Under the pieces are notes generated by a model. The model made no database searches and was not told the origin of the DNA. It worked only from the letters and a program-made list of their open reading frames with translations. A stretch of 64,000 nucleotides of DNA from Pseudomonas sp. NFR16 (GTDB lineage: Bacteria > Pseudomonadota > Gammaproteobacteria > Pseudomonadales > Pseudomonadaceae): contig NZ_FNYJ01000001.1 in the NCBI RefSeq assembly GCF_900108875.1, positions 1,283,258 to 1,347,257 of the forward strand, in the 5' to 3' direction. Shown in pieces: positions 7,943 to 17,000 of the stretch (position 1 is the first letter of the stretch; each line of letters begins with the position of its first letter). The translations under genes and the position numbers were made by a program.

Positions 7943-9492
7943 CAGTCGATCCTGGGCGCGGCTTCGGAGAGCAGCGCATCACGTTTTTGATAGCCCGCGA
8001 AAGCAGCGGCAAGTAGCTCGTCCTGCGTCCAGCTGTCGCGTTCGAAAGTGTCGATCAGGCGCCCGGCGGACAACACGCCGATGCGGTCACAGATCAGCAT
8101 CAGTTCGCGCAGGTCGCTGGACACCACGACCAGCGCCCGGCCCTGACGGGTCAGTTCGCCGAGCAAGGCGTAGATGTCGAATTTGGCGCCGACGTCGATG
8201 CCGCGGGTCGGCTCATCGAACAGCATCACCTGGCAGTCCCGTTCCAGCCAGCGGCCGATGACCACCTTCTGCTGATTGCCGCCCGACAACTCAGACACCA
8301 GCTGCGTCGGGCTTGAGCTGCGGATTCGCATCGCGTCCACCTGACGTCTGGCCAGCGCCATTTCGGCACCGCCATTGACCAGGCCAGCGCTCGAAATCGC
8401 CTCCATGTTGCCCAGCGCGATGTTGGCGCTGATCGATTGCGAGAGCAGCAGCCCTTCGCCCTTGCGGTCCTCAGTGATCAAGGCGATGCCATGGCTGACG
8501 GCGTCGACCGGGGAATTGACGCGCACGCTGCGCAGCGGGGTGCCGACCTCAATGGAGCCGCTGTCGGCTGCATCGGCGCCGTAGATCAGCCGCAGCAACT
8601 CGGTCCGACCCGCGCCGATCAGGCCGGAGATGCCGAAGATTTCCCCGGCGCGCACCTCGAACGACACGTCCCGGACCTTGTCGGCCCGGCTCAGCCCCTT
8701 GACCGACAGGGCGACCTTGCCGATGGTGCGCTGGCCCAGATCGATGTGCTCGCCAAGCTCGCGCCCCACCATCAGCGTTACCAGCTGCTCGCTGTTGTAA
8801 TGGGCCATTGCGTCGACGCACACCAATTTGCCGTCACGCAGCACAGCGATGCGCTGCGCCACGCGGGCGAGCTCTTCAAGGCGATGGGAAATATAAATGA
8901 TGGACACGCCGCGAGCCTGCAGACGAGTGATCTGCTCGAAGAGCATCTCCACCTCGCGCGCGGTCAGCATGGCGGTCGGCTCGTCGAGAATCAGGACATG
9001 ACAATCACCGATGAGGTTGCGGGCGATTTCGACCATTTGCTGATGACCGATCCCCAACTCGCCCACCAGGGTGTCGGGGTCGATGGCTTCCAGGCCCACC
9101 TGGGCCATGGCCTTGATCGAATCCTCACGCAATTGACGACGATTGATGAACCCGACGCGACTGGGCAGGTTGTCGAGAAACAGGTTCTCGGCGACCGATA
9201 GCGTCGGCAGCAGATTCAATTCCTGCATGACCATGCGCACCCCGAGCTTTTCTGCCTGGGTGCGACTGGCGGGCTGATACGGCTGCCCTTGAAACTGCAT
9301 CTGGCCGGTGGTCGGCGTGACCAGACCGCCGATGATTTTGGACAGGGTACTTTTGCCTGCGCCGTTCTCGCCGGTCAGGGCCAACACTTCCCCGCGCATC
9401 AGCGTCAGGTCAATGTCACCCAGCACAGGCTGGGCGTAGGTTTTGCCGATACCACTGACAGATAGAACAGCGGCCTGAGCAGACGCTGACAT
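7942..9492 (-). CDS. rbsA: Ribose ABC transporter ATP-binding protein (two ATPase domains)
   Basis: A duplicated ABC ATPase of about 516 residues powering ribose import. The first half has Walker A GENGAGKS, a degenerate LSGGQ-type segment LGIGHQQMVEIAR and Walker B VLILDEPTAML. The second half has a divergent Walker A (SGLIGAGRTELL), the signature LSGGNQQKVVIGRWL and Walker B VMLFDEPTRGID. This asymmetry is normal for sugar ABC ATPases of the RbsA/MglA type. The ATG is preferred over an upstream GTG because GGAG lies 8 bases before it. Confidence 0.96.
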   Translation of the reverse strand: MSASAQAAVLSVSGIGKTYAQPVLGDIDLTLMRGEVLALTGENGAGKSTLSKIIGGLVTPTTGQMQFQGQPYQPASRTQAEKLGVRMVMQELNLLPTLSVAENLFLDNLPSRVGFINRRQLREDSIKAMAQVGLEAIDPDTLVGELGIGHQQMVEIARNLIGDCHVLILDEPTAMLTAREVEMLFEQITRLQARGVSIIYISHRLEELARVAQRIAVLRDGKLVCVDAMAHYNSEQLVTLMVGRELGEHIDLGQRTIGKVALSVKGLSRADKVRDVSFEVRAGEIFGISGLIGAGRTELLRLIYGADAADSGSIEVGTPLRSVRVNSPVDAVSHGIALITEDRKGEGLLLSQSISANIALGNMEAISSAGLVNGGAEMALARRQVDAMRIRSSSPTQLVSELSGGNQQKVVIGRWLERDCQVMLFDEPTRGIDVGAKFDIYALLGELTRQGRALVVVSSDLRELMLICDRIGVLSAGRLIDTFERDSWTQDELLAAAFAGYQKRDALLSEAAPRID

Positions 9493-9557
9493 AACGATCT
9501 CCACGCGCCTGCCCTTGCGGACAGGCGGTATTTACGGATAGATGAAGCCGGCCTGAC

Positions 9558-10517
9558 TTACTGAGGCTTGGCAACCAGTTCGACCGGGGTTTCGATCACG
9601 CCATCCTTGATGTCGAGCTTGTCGCCCTTGATCATTTTCAGCGCGGTATCGATGCCGAATACCGCCTGACGCGCTGCGAACTGATCGGCCGTTGCCAGCA
9701 CGCGACCATCCTTGAGCATCGGCTTGATCGCGTTGATGTTGTCGTAGCCTACGACCTGGACCTTGCCAGCCTTGCCGGCGGCACGAACGGCCGAGACCGC
9801 ACCCAGCGCCATGCTGTCATTACCGGCCAGCAGTGCTTTGAGGTTCGGATATTCGTTGAGCATGGCGGAGGCGACCGCGTTGCCCTTGTCGATTTCCCAG
9901 TTACCCGATTGCGTGGAGACGATCTTCATCTGCGCGGCGTCCATCGCATCCTTGAAACCGGCGGTGCGTTGCTGCGCATTGGTGGTAGTCGGTACGCCTT
10001 CGATGATGCCGACCTGATCGCCCGCGGTCAGCTGTTTCGCCAGGTAATCACCCACCAGTTTCGCGCCCTTGCGGTTGTTCGGGCCTACGAACGGCACTTC
10101 GATGTTTTTGCTTTTCAGCACGTCGGCGTCGAGCTGGTTGTCGATGTTGACGACCTTGATGCCGGCGTCCATCGCCTTCTTGATCACCGATGCCAGCGCC
10201 TTGGAATCGGCGGGCGCGATGACCAGTGCGTCGACCTTCTTGACGATCATCTGGTTGACGATGTCGATCTGCGCGGCGGTGTCGGACTCGTTCTTGATAC
10301 CATTGGAAATCAGGTCGAAATCAGCGGCGTGGTCTTTCTGATAGGCCTTGGCGCCGTCTTCCATGGTCAGGAAGAACTCGTTGGCCAACGATTTCATCAC
10401 CAGCGCGACGGTCGGCTTTTTCGCGTCGTCAGCAAAGGCGGATGAAAGCGGCAGGGTTACAGCGGAAGCGGTGAGCATGGCAACAGCAAGAAGACGTGCA
10501 GCGAATGGCAGCTTCAT
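9558..10517 (-). CDS. rbsB: Periplasmic ribose-binding protein
   Basis: A 319-residue substrate-binding protein of the Peripla_BP_4 fold. Signal peptide through SSAFA near residue 28, then the mature start DDAKKPTVALVMKSLANEFF. Hallmark segments: IAPADSKAL, FVGPNNRKGAKLVGDYLAKQL, EGVPTTTNAQQRTAGFKDAM and VGYDNINAIKPML. First gene of the operon; 65 bases separate it from rbsA, a common arrangement that lets the binding protein be made in excess. Confidence 0.95.
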   Translation of the reverse strand: MKLPFAARLLAVAMLTASAVTLPLSSAFADDAKKPTVALVMKSLANEFFLTMEDGAKAYQKDHAADFDLISNGIKNESDTAAQIDIVNQMIVKKVDALVIAPADSKALASVIKKAMDAGIKVVNIDNQLDADVLKSKNIEVPFVGPNNRKGAKLVGDYLAKQLTAGDQVGIIEGVPTTTNAQQRTAGFKDAMDAAQMKIVSTQSGNWEIDKGNAVASAMLNEYPNLKALLAGNDSMALGAVSAVRAAGKAGKVQVVGYDNINAIKPMLKDGRVLATADQFAARQAVFGIDTALKMIKGDKLDIKDGVIETPVELVAKPQ

Positions 10518-10588
10518 GGAATCACTCCGACATTATGATTATTGTATCGGCAGCGAATGCGCTTCGAGTTGAGCAGGGTCGACCCGAT

Positions 10589-10602
10589 CGCAAACGTTTG
10601 CG
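10589..10602 (-). promoter_or_regulatory. LacI-type operator upstream of rbsB (proximal)
   Basis: Perfect 14-bp palindrome CGCAAACGTTTGCG, about 72 bases before the rbsB start. It has the central CG and flanking GCAAAC/GTTTGC expected of LacI/GalR-family operators. RbsR encoded in the same operon is the likely ligand. Confidence 0.8.
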
Positions 10603-10622
10603 TGAGTGAAACTATGAGAATC

Positions 10623-10640
10623 GTTGCAACGTTTGTCAAC
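10623..10640 (-). promoter_or_regulatory. Second, imperfect LacI-type operator upstream of rbsB
   Basis: GTTGCAACGTTTGTCAAC shares the core AACGTTTG with the first operator and lies about 35 bases further upstream, three helical turns apart. The two sites could bracket the promoter and allow cooperative binding; this is inference. Confidence 0.55.
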
Positions 10641-10809
10641 TAGGTCACGACGTTTTGTTGCGCTTTCAGAAACGTACTACATATTCAGTCGCGAAGCCGA
10701 CCATCTGCGCTCGCTGAACCCGCGATCAGAGCTTAGCGGTTGGCGACACGCGGCGGGCCTTACCCCACCCGAGATGCATCGGCTTCGTGTTTGTGGGTGT
10801 GCCCGTGCA

Positions 10810-11538
10810 TCAATGAGACGCGCGTGTCGGGCGTACGACGATTTCATTCACGTCGACGTCCTCCGGCTGCTCGAGGGCATAGCGCACCGCACGTCCGATC
10901 GCGTCCGGCTGCAACGCGATGGCCCGGTAACTGGCCATGGCCGAAATCGCCGTTGCATCGGTAATGGTCGACGCCAGTTCGCTCTCGACCACCCCCGGAT
11001 GAATGCAAGTAACGCGGATGTCCGGGCGTTCCTGACGCAGACCATCGGAGATGGCCCGCACGGCGAACTTGGTCGCACAGTAAACAGCCGCCGTGGGTGA
11101 TACGGCCAGCGCGCCGATAGAGGCAATGTTGATCACGTGCCCGGCGCCGCGCTCGGCAAACTCGGGAAGCACCGCGGCAATGCCGTTCAGCACGCCCTTA
11201 ATGTTCACGTCGACCATGCTGTTCCATTCATCGGTCTTCATCGAAGCCATCGGCGACAGCGGCATGATACCGGCGTTATTGATGATCACGTCCACCCTGC
11301 CCCAACGCTCGCGCGCGGCGTCGGCAAACGCGGCGACATCGGCCTGGTCGGTCACGTCCAGACGGCGCCATTCGGCGTTTCCGCCAGCGGCGTTGATCTG
11401 TTCGGCGATGACCTGCAGACGTTCGGTGCGGCGCGCCCCCAGCATCAGGGTGGCGCCTGCCGCGCCGAGTTCGCGGGCGATGCCTTCGCCAATGCCGCTG
11501 GACGCCCCGGTAATCAGGATGACTTTATCGATGCTCAT
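10810..11538 (-). CDS. Short-chain dehydrogenase/reductase
   Basis: A 242-residue NAD(P)-dependent oxidoreductase of the classical SDR family. TGASSGIGEG cofactor loop near residue 9, NNAG in the middle, catalytic Ser in NIASIGALA and YCATK (Tyr/Lys) all intact. The start MSIDKVILITG is chosen because earlier in-frame codons precede the normal family N-terminus. It is divergent from a LysR gene 112 bases away, with a clear dyad between them, so the LysR protein probably controls it. Substrate cannot be told from sequence. Confidence 0.88.
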   Translation of the reverse strand: MSIDKVILITGASSGIGEGIARELGAAGATLMLGARRTERLQVIAEQINAAGGNAEWRRLDVTDQADVAAFADAARERWGRVDVIINNAGIMPLSPMASMKTDEWNSMVDVNIKGVLNGIAAVLPEFAERGAGHVINIASIGALAVSPTAAVYCATKFAVRAISDGLRQERPDIRVTCIHPGVVESELASTITDATAISAMASYRAIALQPDAIGRAVRYALEQPEDVDVNEIVVRPTRASH

Positions 11539-11617
11539 GTTCAGTACTCGCGCAGTGGATTTGACTGACACATTAACCTCAGGGCATTGTCGCGATAAGA
11601 CTCTCTGAAGTGACCGT

Positions 11618-11640
11618 ATTGGTTAGTTTTACTTACCAAT
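11618..11640 (+). promoter_or_regulatory. LysR-type operator dyad between SDR and LysR genes
   Basis: ATTGGTTAG and CTTACCAAT form a 9-base inverted repeat (8 of 9 pairs) around five bases. The right arm runs into an in-frame ATG at 11639, which has no ribosome site; this favours translation of the regulator from the ATG at 11651. The T-N11-A layout suits a LysR autoregulatory site. Confidence 0.6.
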
Positions 11641-11650
11641 GAGACCAACG

Positions 11651-12550
11651 ATGGACATTGACCTCAACCTGTTGAAAGTCTTCGAAGCCGTGGCACAGCT
11701 GCATAATTTTCGCGCGGCCGCCGATCGTCTCGATATCAGCCGCTCAGCCGTCAGCCAGAGCATTCGCAGACTGGAAGACACGCTGGGCGTCTCTCTCGTC
11801 CAGCGCTCCACGCGCAATGTCCGACTGACCGAAGCCGGCGAACAGTTGTATCGGCAGACCGCCGAGGCCCTGGCTGCACTGACCGGCGCACTGGACGCAG
11901 CGGCGATCAAGGGCCCGCCAAGGGGCCTGCTGCGCATCGCCGTGACTTCGATTGCCGAACGTTTTCTGGATGGCCCGCTGATCGCAGATTTCGTGCAGGC
12001 GTACCCCGGCGTGACCCTGGATGTCACGGTCACCGATGAAGAGTTCGATATCGTCGAGCGCGGCTTTGACGCGGGCGTGCGGTTGGGAGAGGTCATCGAG
12101 CAAGACATGATCGCCGTGCCGGTGACCGATGAGCAGCGTGAGGTCGCGGTCGCGACGCCGGATTACCTGGCGCGCCATGGCACGCCGTTGCATCCGCGCG
12201 ACCTGACCGGGCATCGCTGCATCGGCTGGCGCCCTGCCCCCGGGGTTGCGCCTTATCGCTGGGAGTTCACCGAGCAAGGCCGCGCATTTGATGTCGCCGT
12301 GGCGCCGCAGATCACTACCAACGACATGTTACTGATGGTGCGTACCGCGCTCGCAGGCGGGGGAATCACATTCGGCATCGAAGACACCTTCCGCCCCTAC
12401 ATTGAGCGTGGCGAGCTGGTCACGGTACTGGATGATTATCTGGCACCGTTTCCCGGATTCTTCCTGTACTACCCGAACCGCCACAATCTGGCACCGAAGC
12501 TGCGGGCGCTGATCGACCACGTCCGGGAGTACAGAAACGCCCGTTTATGA
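11651..12550 (+). CDS. LysR-family transcriptional regulator
   Basis: About 299 residues. N-terminal winged helix (DLNLLKVFEAVAQLHNFRAAADRLDISRSAVSQSIRRLEDTLG) followed by a LysR substrate-binding domain of the DmlR/CrgA-like group (RGLLRIAVTSIAERFL, GVRLGEVIEQDMIAVPVT). The start is placed at the second in-frame ATG because the first lies inside the operator dyad and lacks a ribosome site. Divergent from the SDR gene, which is its likely target. Confidence 0.9.
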   Translation: MDIDLNLLKVFEAVAQLHNFRAAADRLDISRSAVSQSIRRLEDTLGVSLVQRSTRNVRLTEAGEQLYRQTAEALAALTGALDAAAIKGPPRGLLRIAVTSIAERFLDGPLIADFVQAYPGVTLDVTVTDEEFDIVERGFDAGVRLGEVIEQDMIAVPVTDEQREVAVATPDYLARHGTPLHPRDLTGHRCIGWRPAPGVAPYRWEFTEQGRAFDVAVAPQITTNDMLLMVRTALAGGGITFGIEDTFRPYIERGELVTVLDDYLAPFPGFFLYYPNRHNLAPKLRALIDHVREYRNARL

Positions 12551-12802
12551 CCCATTGGCCTGCAGGGCGTGAAGTTCCTCACGCCGCGCCTGGCGCATCA
12601 CTTCAAGCTCCTTCGGCGTTTTCGCGAGCAAGCGCAGGGCGAAATCGTAAGGATCGGTGTCCGGCTCATCGACGGCGCGCAGATACGCCGACTACGCATG
12701 CCGAATGCGACGCTCTTCAACGAAAAGGCCGCCGGGCTGACGGCTGAGGCTCGCCAGTTTCCGCTCCAGCTGTACCTTGCAAACGATGAAGGTCTCGAGC
12801 AC
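12545..12802 (-). pseudogene. Remnant of a small gene with an internal stop
   Basis: Reading the minus strand in one frame gives VLETFIVCKVQLERKLASL and VEERRIRHA, then an in-frame TAG at 12692-12694, then SAYLRAVDEPDTDPYDFALR and EVMRQARREELHALQANGS ending in TAA. The amphipathic, charged composition on both sides of the stop looks like real protein. The remnant overlaps the LysR stop codon. It may be a decayed gene or a chance reading; I recognise no family. Confidence 0.35.
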
Positions 12803-12875
12803 CTTGGTTGGAAGTCAGGCCTTCAATCGCGACGGGCATCATCCGCCCCGTAAGGCCCGTGGCGTGCACTCGAAA

Positions 12876-12916
12876 CAAAAAAAACGGCGATCACCCGATA
12901 ACCGGGCGATCGCCGT
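12876..12916 (-). terminator. Terminator of the downstream-facing SDR gene
   Basis: ACGGCGATC (12884-12892) pairs with GATCGCCGT (12908-12916); on the minus strand the stem is followed by eight T (12876-12883). It lies 19 bases past the SDR stop codon. Confidence 0.88.
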
Positions 12917-12934
12917 TGGCCGCCGCAAGCGGGC

Positions 12935-13792
12935 TCAGAGAATCGGCTTGCCGCCTGTCACGCCATAGCGCGAACCGGAAATGTAACTGGCTTCGTCAGA
13001 GGCCAGCAGAACATAAATCGGCGCGACTTCGACGGGTTGCCCAGGTCTGCCGAGCGGCGTCTGTTTGCCGAACTCCTTGACCTGATCATCCGGCATGGTC
13101 GATACGATCAACGGCGTCCAGATCGGGCCGGGCGCCACGCTGTTCACCCGAATGCCGCGCTCGGCCACCATCTGCGCAAACCCCGCCGTGAAGTTGGCAA
13201 TCGCGCCTTTGGTGGCCGCGTAGGGCACCAGCGTGGCGTTGGGCATGTCCGAGTTGACCGAACTGGTGTTGATGATCGAGCCGCCGGGCTTCATGTGTGG
13301 CAACGCCGCCTTGCAGATCCTGAACATCGCATGGACGTTCACGTCGAACGTTCGCACCCACTCCTCGTCAGAGATTTCCTCGAGGGTCTTGTGGGTCATC
13401 TGGAACGCCGCATTATTGACCAGCACGTCGATGCGGCCGAATTTGCCGACCGTCTCGTTTACGATAGCCGAGCACTGTTCCTTCTGCGCCAGATCACCTG
13501 GCAGCAAAATGCATTGCCGCCCGGCCTCCTCCACCCAGCGCGCGGTTTCCTTGGCGTCTTCGTGCTCGTCCAGATAGGAAATCGCGACATCGGCGCCTTC
13601 CCGCGCGAACGCGATGGCCACAGCGCGGCCGATGCCACTGTCAGCGCCGGTGATCAACGCGATTTTGTTAGCCAGCCTGCCCGAGCCCTTGTAGCTGTTC
13701 TCGCCGCAGTCCGGGTACGGTTCCATCTTGCTCTGATCGCCGGGCACGGCTTGCTGTTGGGATGCAAAGGGCGGTTTAGGATAATCGGTCAT
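12935..13792 (-). CDS. SDR oxidoreductase, YghA/glucose-dehydrogenase-like
   Basis: A 285-residue short-chain dehydrogenase with the N-terminal extension typical of the YghA/stress SDR group (MTDYPKPPFASQQQAVPGDQ..., PDCGENSYKGSGRL). Cofactor motif TGADSGIGRAVA, NNAAF, catalytic Ser in NTSSVNS, YAATKGA, and the C-terminal SRYGVTGGKPIL. Members of this group are induced by osmotic or general stress in several bacteria; the substrate here is not known. Single gene with its own terminator. A longer in-frame start adds residues without family match. Confidence 0.9.
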   Translation of the reverse strand: MTDYPKPPFASQQQAVPGDQSKMEPYPDCGENSYKGSGRLANKIALITGADSGIGRAVAIAFAREGADVAISYLDEHEDAKETARWVEEAGRQCILLPGDLAQKEQCSAIVNETVGKFGRIDVLVNNAAFQMTHKTLEEISDEEWVRTFDVNVHAMFRICKAALPHMKPGGSIINTSSVNSDMPNATLVPYAATKGAIANFTAGFAQMVAERGIRVNSVAPGPIWTPLIVSTMPDDQVKEFGKQTPLGRPGQPVEVAPIYVLLASDEASYISGSRYGVTGGKPIL

Positions 13793-14035
13793 GTCAGTCT
13801 TCCTGTCTCGTCGTGGGTTGAAGAGACGAATTTCGTCCACTCACGTTATGTGTCAGAAAGAACGGGGCAGTCGTTCAACAAAATGTCGACCCCGACGGAT
13901 GAGCGGTGCGCGGTGTGTCACTCAGGCAGACACGCGGAATTTCCACGAACGGGAGGCTCTGTCTCGCAGTTCCCAACTGAACATGCTCACACCCGGTCAT
14001 CGTGCCCCTGACACCTCATTTCCCCAAAGGACGCG

Positions 14036-17000
14036 TCAGACCGGGCGATAGCCACCACCGGCCGGGTCGGCCATTTCGGTGATTTTTGGCGTTTTGCGCT
14101 CCCCGTTGAGTTGCCCTTCGAGTTTGAAATCCACAGGCTCGTGTTGCGCTCTGGCGTAGTTGAAGGTGATCTCGCCCCGCAGCCGCTCCACGCTCAGGTT
14201 GCTGCCGCTGCGGTAGTTCAGCCACACGCCGGGCACAGTGAGCGAGTCTTCTTTGCCCGCGGTGCGGAAGACGGAAATACTCTTGATCCGGAGGTTATTC
14301 TGGTCGCTCAAGATCCGTTTCAGCCCATCGTCGTTCAGCCTGCCGGCAATCGCCTCTTCATCTATGCGCGCCTTGGCGGTGTCGGTGACTTCCAGCTTGA
14401 TCTCGGCGCGGGTCGTGCCCTTGCGCCCTTGCAGCTCCTTGATCAGGCCGGCGAGCTGCGGATCCTTTGCCATGAATGCCGCAACCTTTTCGGCGTTCCC
14501 CGGGTTGGTATGGCCGACGAGCCAGGCGCGCGTCGGGTCGGAGGCGCGTTTGCCATAGCTCGCGTGGTCGATGCGATTGACATTGCTCTGCTTGACGGTC
14601 AGGTCCATCGTGGTCATCAGGCGCATGTGCTGATCGGCCGCCTGATTCTGGCGCAGGGACTGCCTGAGGCTGTTGAGCGCCGCGTACTGAGCGCCGGACA
14701 ACGTCGCTGCAGCCTGGGCCGGCGTGTCATAGGCCGCGCTCAATAGCGCCATTTGCTGCCTGGCATCCTGATTGTCGAGGGCCGGCGCCTCAATCAGCGG
14801 AAAGACTTTTTCCAGACTGCTTGCCAGGGCTTTGGCCTCACGGGTCTGGATCGGCAGCGAGTCCTTGAAGCGCACATCGAATGCCTTTCCGGTCTTGTTA
14901 TCCAGCGCCACGTTGACGCTGAATCCCGTCGGGATGCCACCGGATATGAATGCGCCGCTGGGCTGCGCACTGAACGCAGCATCGGCCAGGCGGGCATACG
15001 CGGTGAGGCCGCCCTTCTCCAGGAACCGGACGCGGTTGTCGCTGCGTATGTCGGTGCGCAACCCATCGGACCCTCGTCCCTGCACCTGCTCGCTTTCATA
15101 GCTGGCAAGGTTGGCGTTACCGACCGCGCCGACGGAAAAGCGCATGAAGCCCTTCACCGGCTGGGCGCCGATCTGCCCCTTGTTGACGCGGTACTCGGCC
15201 CCCGCGTTCAAGTCCACGTCGTAGTTGCGTTTGGAGCCGGTGCGCAGCTCCTGCTCGGTGCTGCCGTCGAGGAAGTTCAGTGGGTGCAGCCGTCCCGCGA
15301 CCGCTCCGGCCTGTTCGCCGCTCTTCTCCAGTGGTGTTTTGATCAGGTCGTCGACGAAGCCATCGATGTCCTCGTCGCGGATGAAGAAACTCATGACGTT
15401 GCTTTGCGTGGACTTGTACTTGAGGTCGGCGCTGACGCCCAGCCAGCTGCTGTTCTGCAGCAGGTTGGCGGTGGTGTCCTCCTTGGGCGCCTTGTGGTCC
15501 GAAAAGCCTGCGCCCACGCCCACATTACCGCCCAGGCTGATCGCGCCGTCGCGGTTGATCGCAACTTTCAACCCGCGCTCATAGCGGGTGAAGGTCACCC
15601 CGTAGGTTCGCTCCGGCTCGATGTTGACACGGCCGCCCATGTAAACCGGGTCGGCCACCGGACCGCTGACGCCACCGTTGATATTGGCAGCGTAGTTGCG
15701 GCTGATTTTCAGATTTTCCCGTGGTTTGAGCTGGCGCAGTGCCTTGCTCAGCTCGTCACGTATCTGCTCACGCGGCACATCCATGCCGACCCGCAAGTTC
15801 TGCGTCATCGGGTGGTTATCGTCACGGAAATACTTGAGCAGAGTCTTGCTCGCATCGTAGCTGGCCTCCAGCTCGCGATGGCTGCGAAAGCCTGCGTCGG
15901 TGTATTTGCGCAGCGGCCTGTCGACATAGCCCTTGGCGTAGGTCTGTTCGAGCTGATTGGCCATAAGATCGAGCAGATTGTCCGCAGGCTGCTCCTTGCG
16001 CATCTCCGAAAGTACGCCCAACTGGGAATTCAGGCGCGACAGCACGTCAGCGTTCAGTGCAAGGCGCGCCTTGACCAGCGCTTGTGCATCTGCGGTATCG
16101 CGTCCGGCCTGAGGGTCGCGACGGCCGATCTGAAAATGGCTGGCCTGCAACTGCGTCATCAACGCATTGAGTGGCGTGCCCGCGACACCGGAGGCCGCCA
16201 GGGACCGGGCCAGTTCACCGAGCATGTCCTGGCTCACCGGTTTGCCGGGCCGATAGTCGTCGCGAACCTTGCCATCCATGCCCACCGCGCCTTGGTCCTG
16301 CGCGAGCGAGCGCAGCAAGCGTTCGGTGTCGTCGACCACGGTTTTGGTGGCCTGCTCGATCACATCGGTCATGAGTGCGACTTTCGGGTTGAGTGAGAAC
16401 TGCCGTTCGGCGCGTATCTGCGTCAGCAGGGTGTCGGTCGAGGCGGCGGCGGGAGGGGCGAACGCCCCGCGATCCGCCAGACGGCTCAGCAGTTGCGCCT
16501 CATCACGGTAAACGTCGGCCAGCCCCGCGCGGCCTTTGTTGGCGTGGTTCACCTTGTCGACCGGCTTTTGCAGGGCCGCGCCGATGCGCAGGTGGGATTT
16601 GAGGTATTGCAGCGAGGTCGGCGCGGTTTCCCGAGGCCGGACGGTTTCCATGTTGGCGCGTCCGAACACGCTGGCGCCCACCTTCAGATTGCCATGGCGG
16701 GCCAGCTTGCCAAGGGTCTGTTCGCGCTCGCTCAGACGATGATGCAAATCGTGATTCTGGGTCAGCCGCGACCTCTGAGCGGGCGGCGCTGCGCTGAGCG
16801 TGCCATCAGCACTCAGGTGCTGTTCGGTGCCGTTCTGACGCACCAGCAATTCGCCGCTCGCCGCCGTCCGGATACTTTGCGGGGCGACGCCTTCGGGCAG
16901 ATCGACCAGTTGCCAGGCCGCTTTATCATCCTGATGCACGCCCACGCCCGACTTGCCGCCCTGCCAGTGTTCGGCCGCCATGCGAAACACCGCACCGCCC

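Noticed and set aside
13793..14035. AlgU-type promoter before the stress-type SDR
   Set aside because: GAAC and TCTGA elements occur, but the spacer is only 13 bases.
14753..16396. Long plus-strand frame of 547 codons inside the AvrE-family gene
   Set aside because: Antisense shadow of a high-GC gene; its composition is His/Arg/Ala-rich, with no domain or ribosome site.
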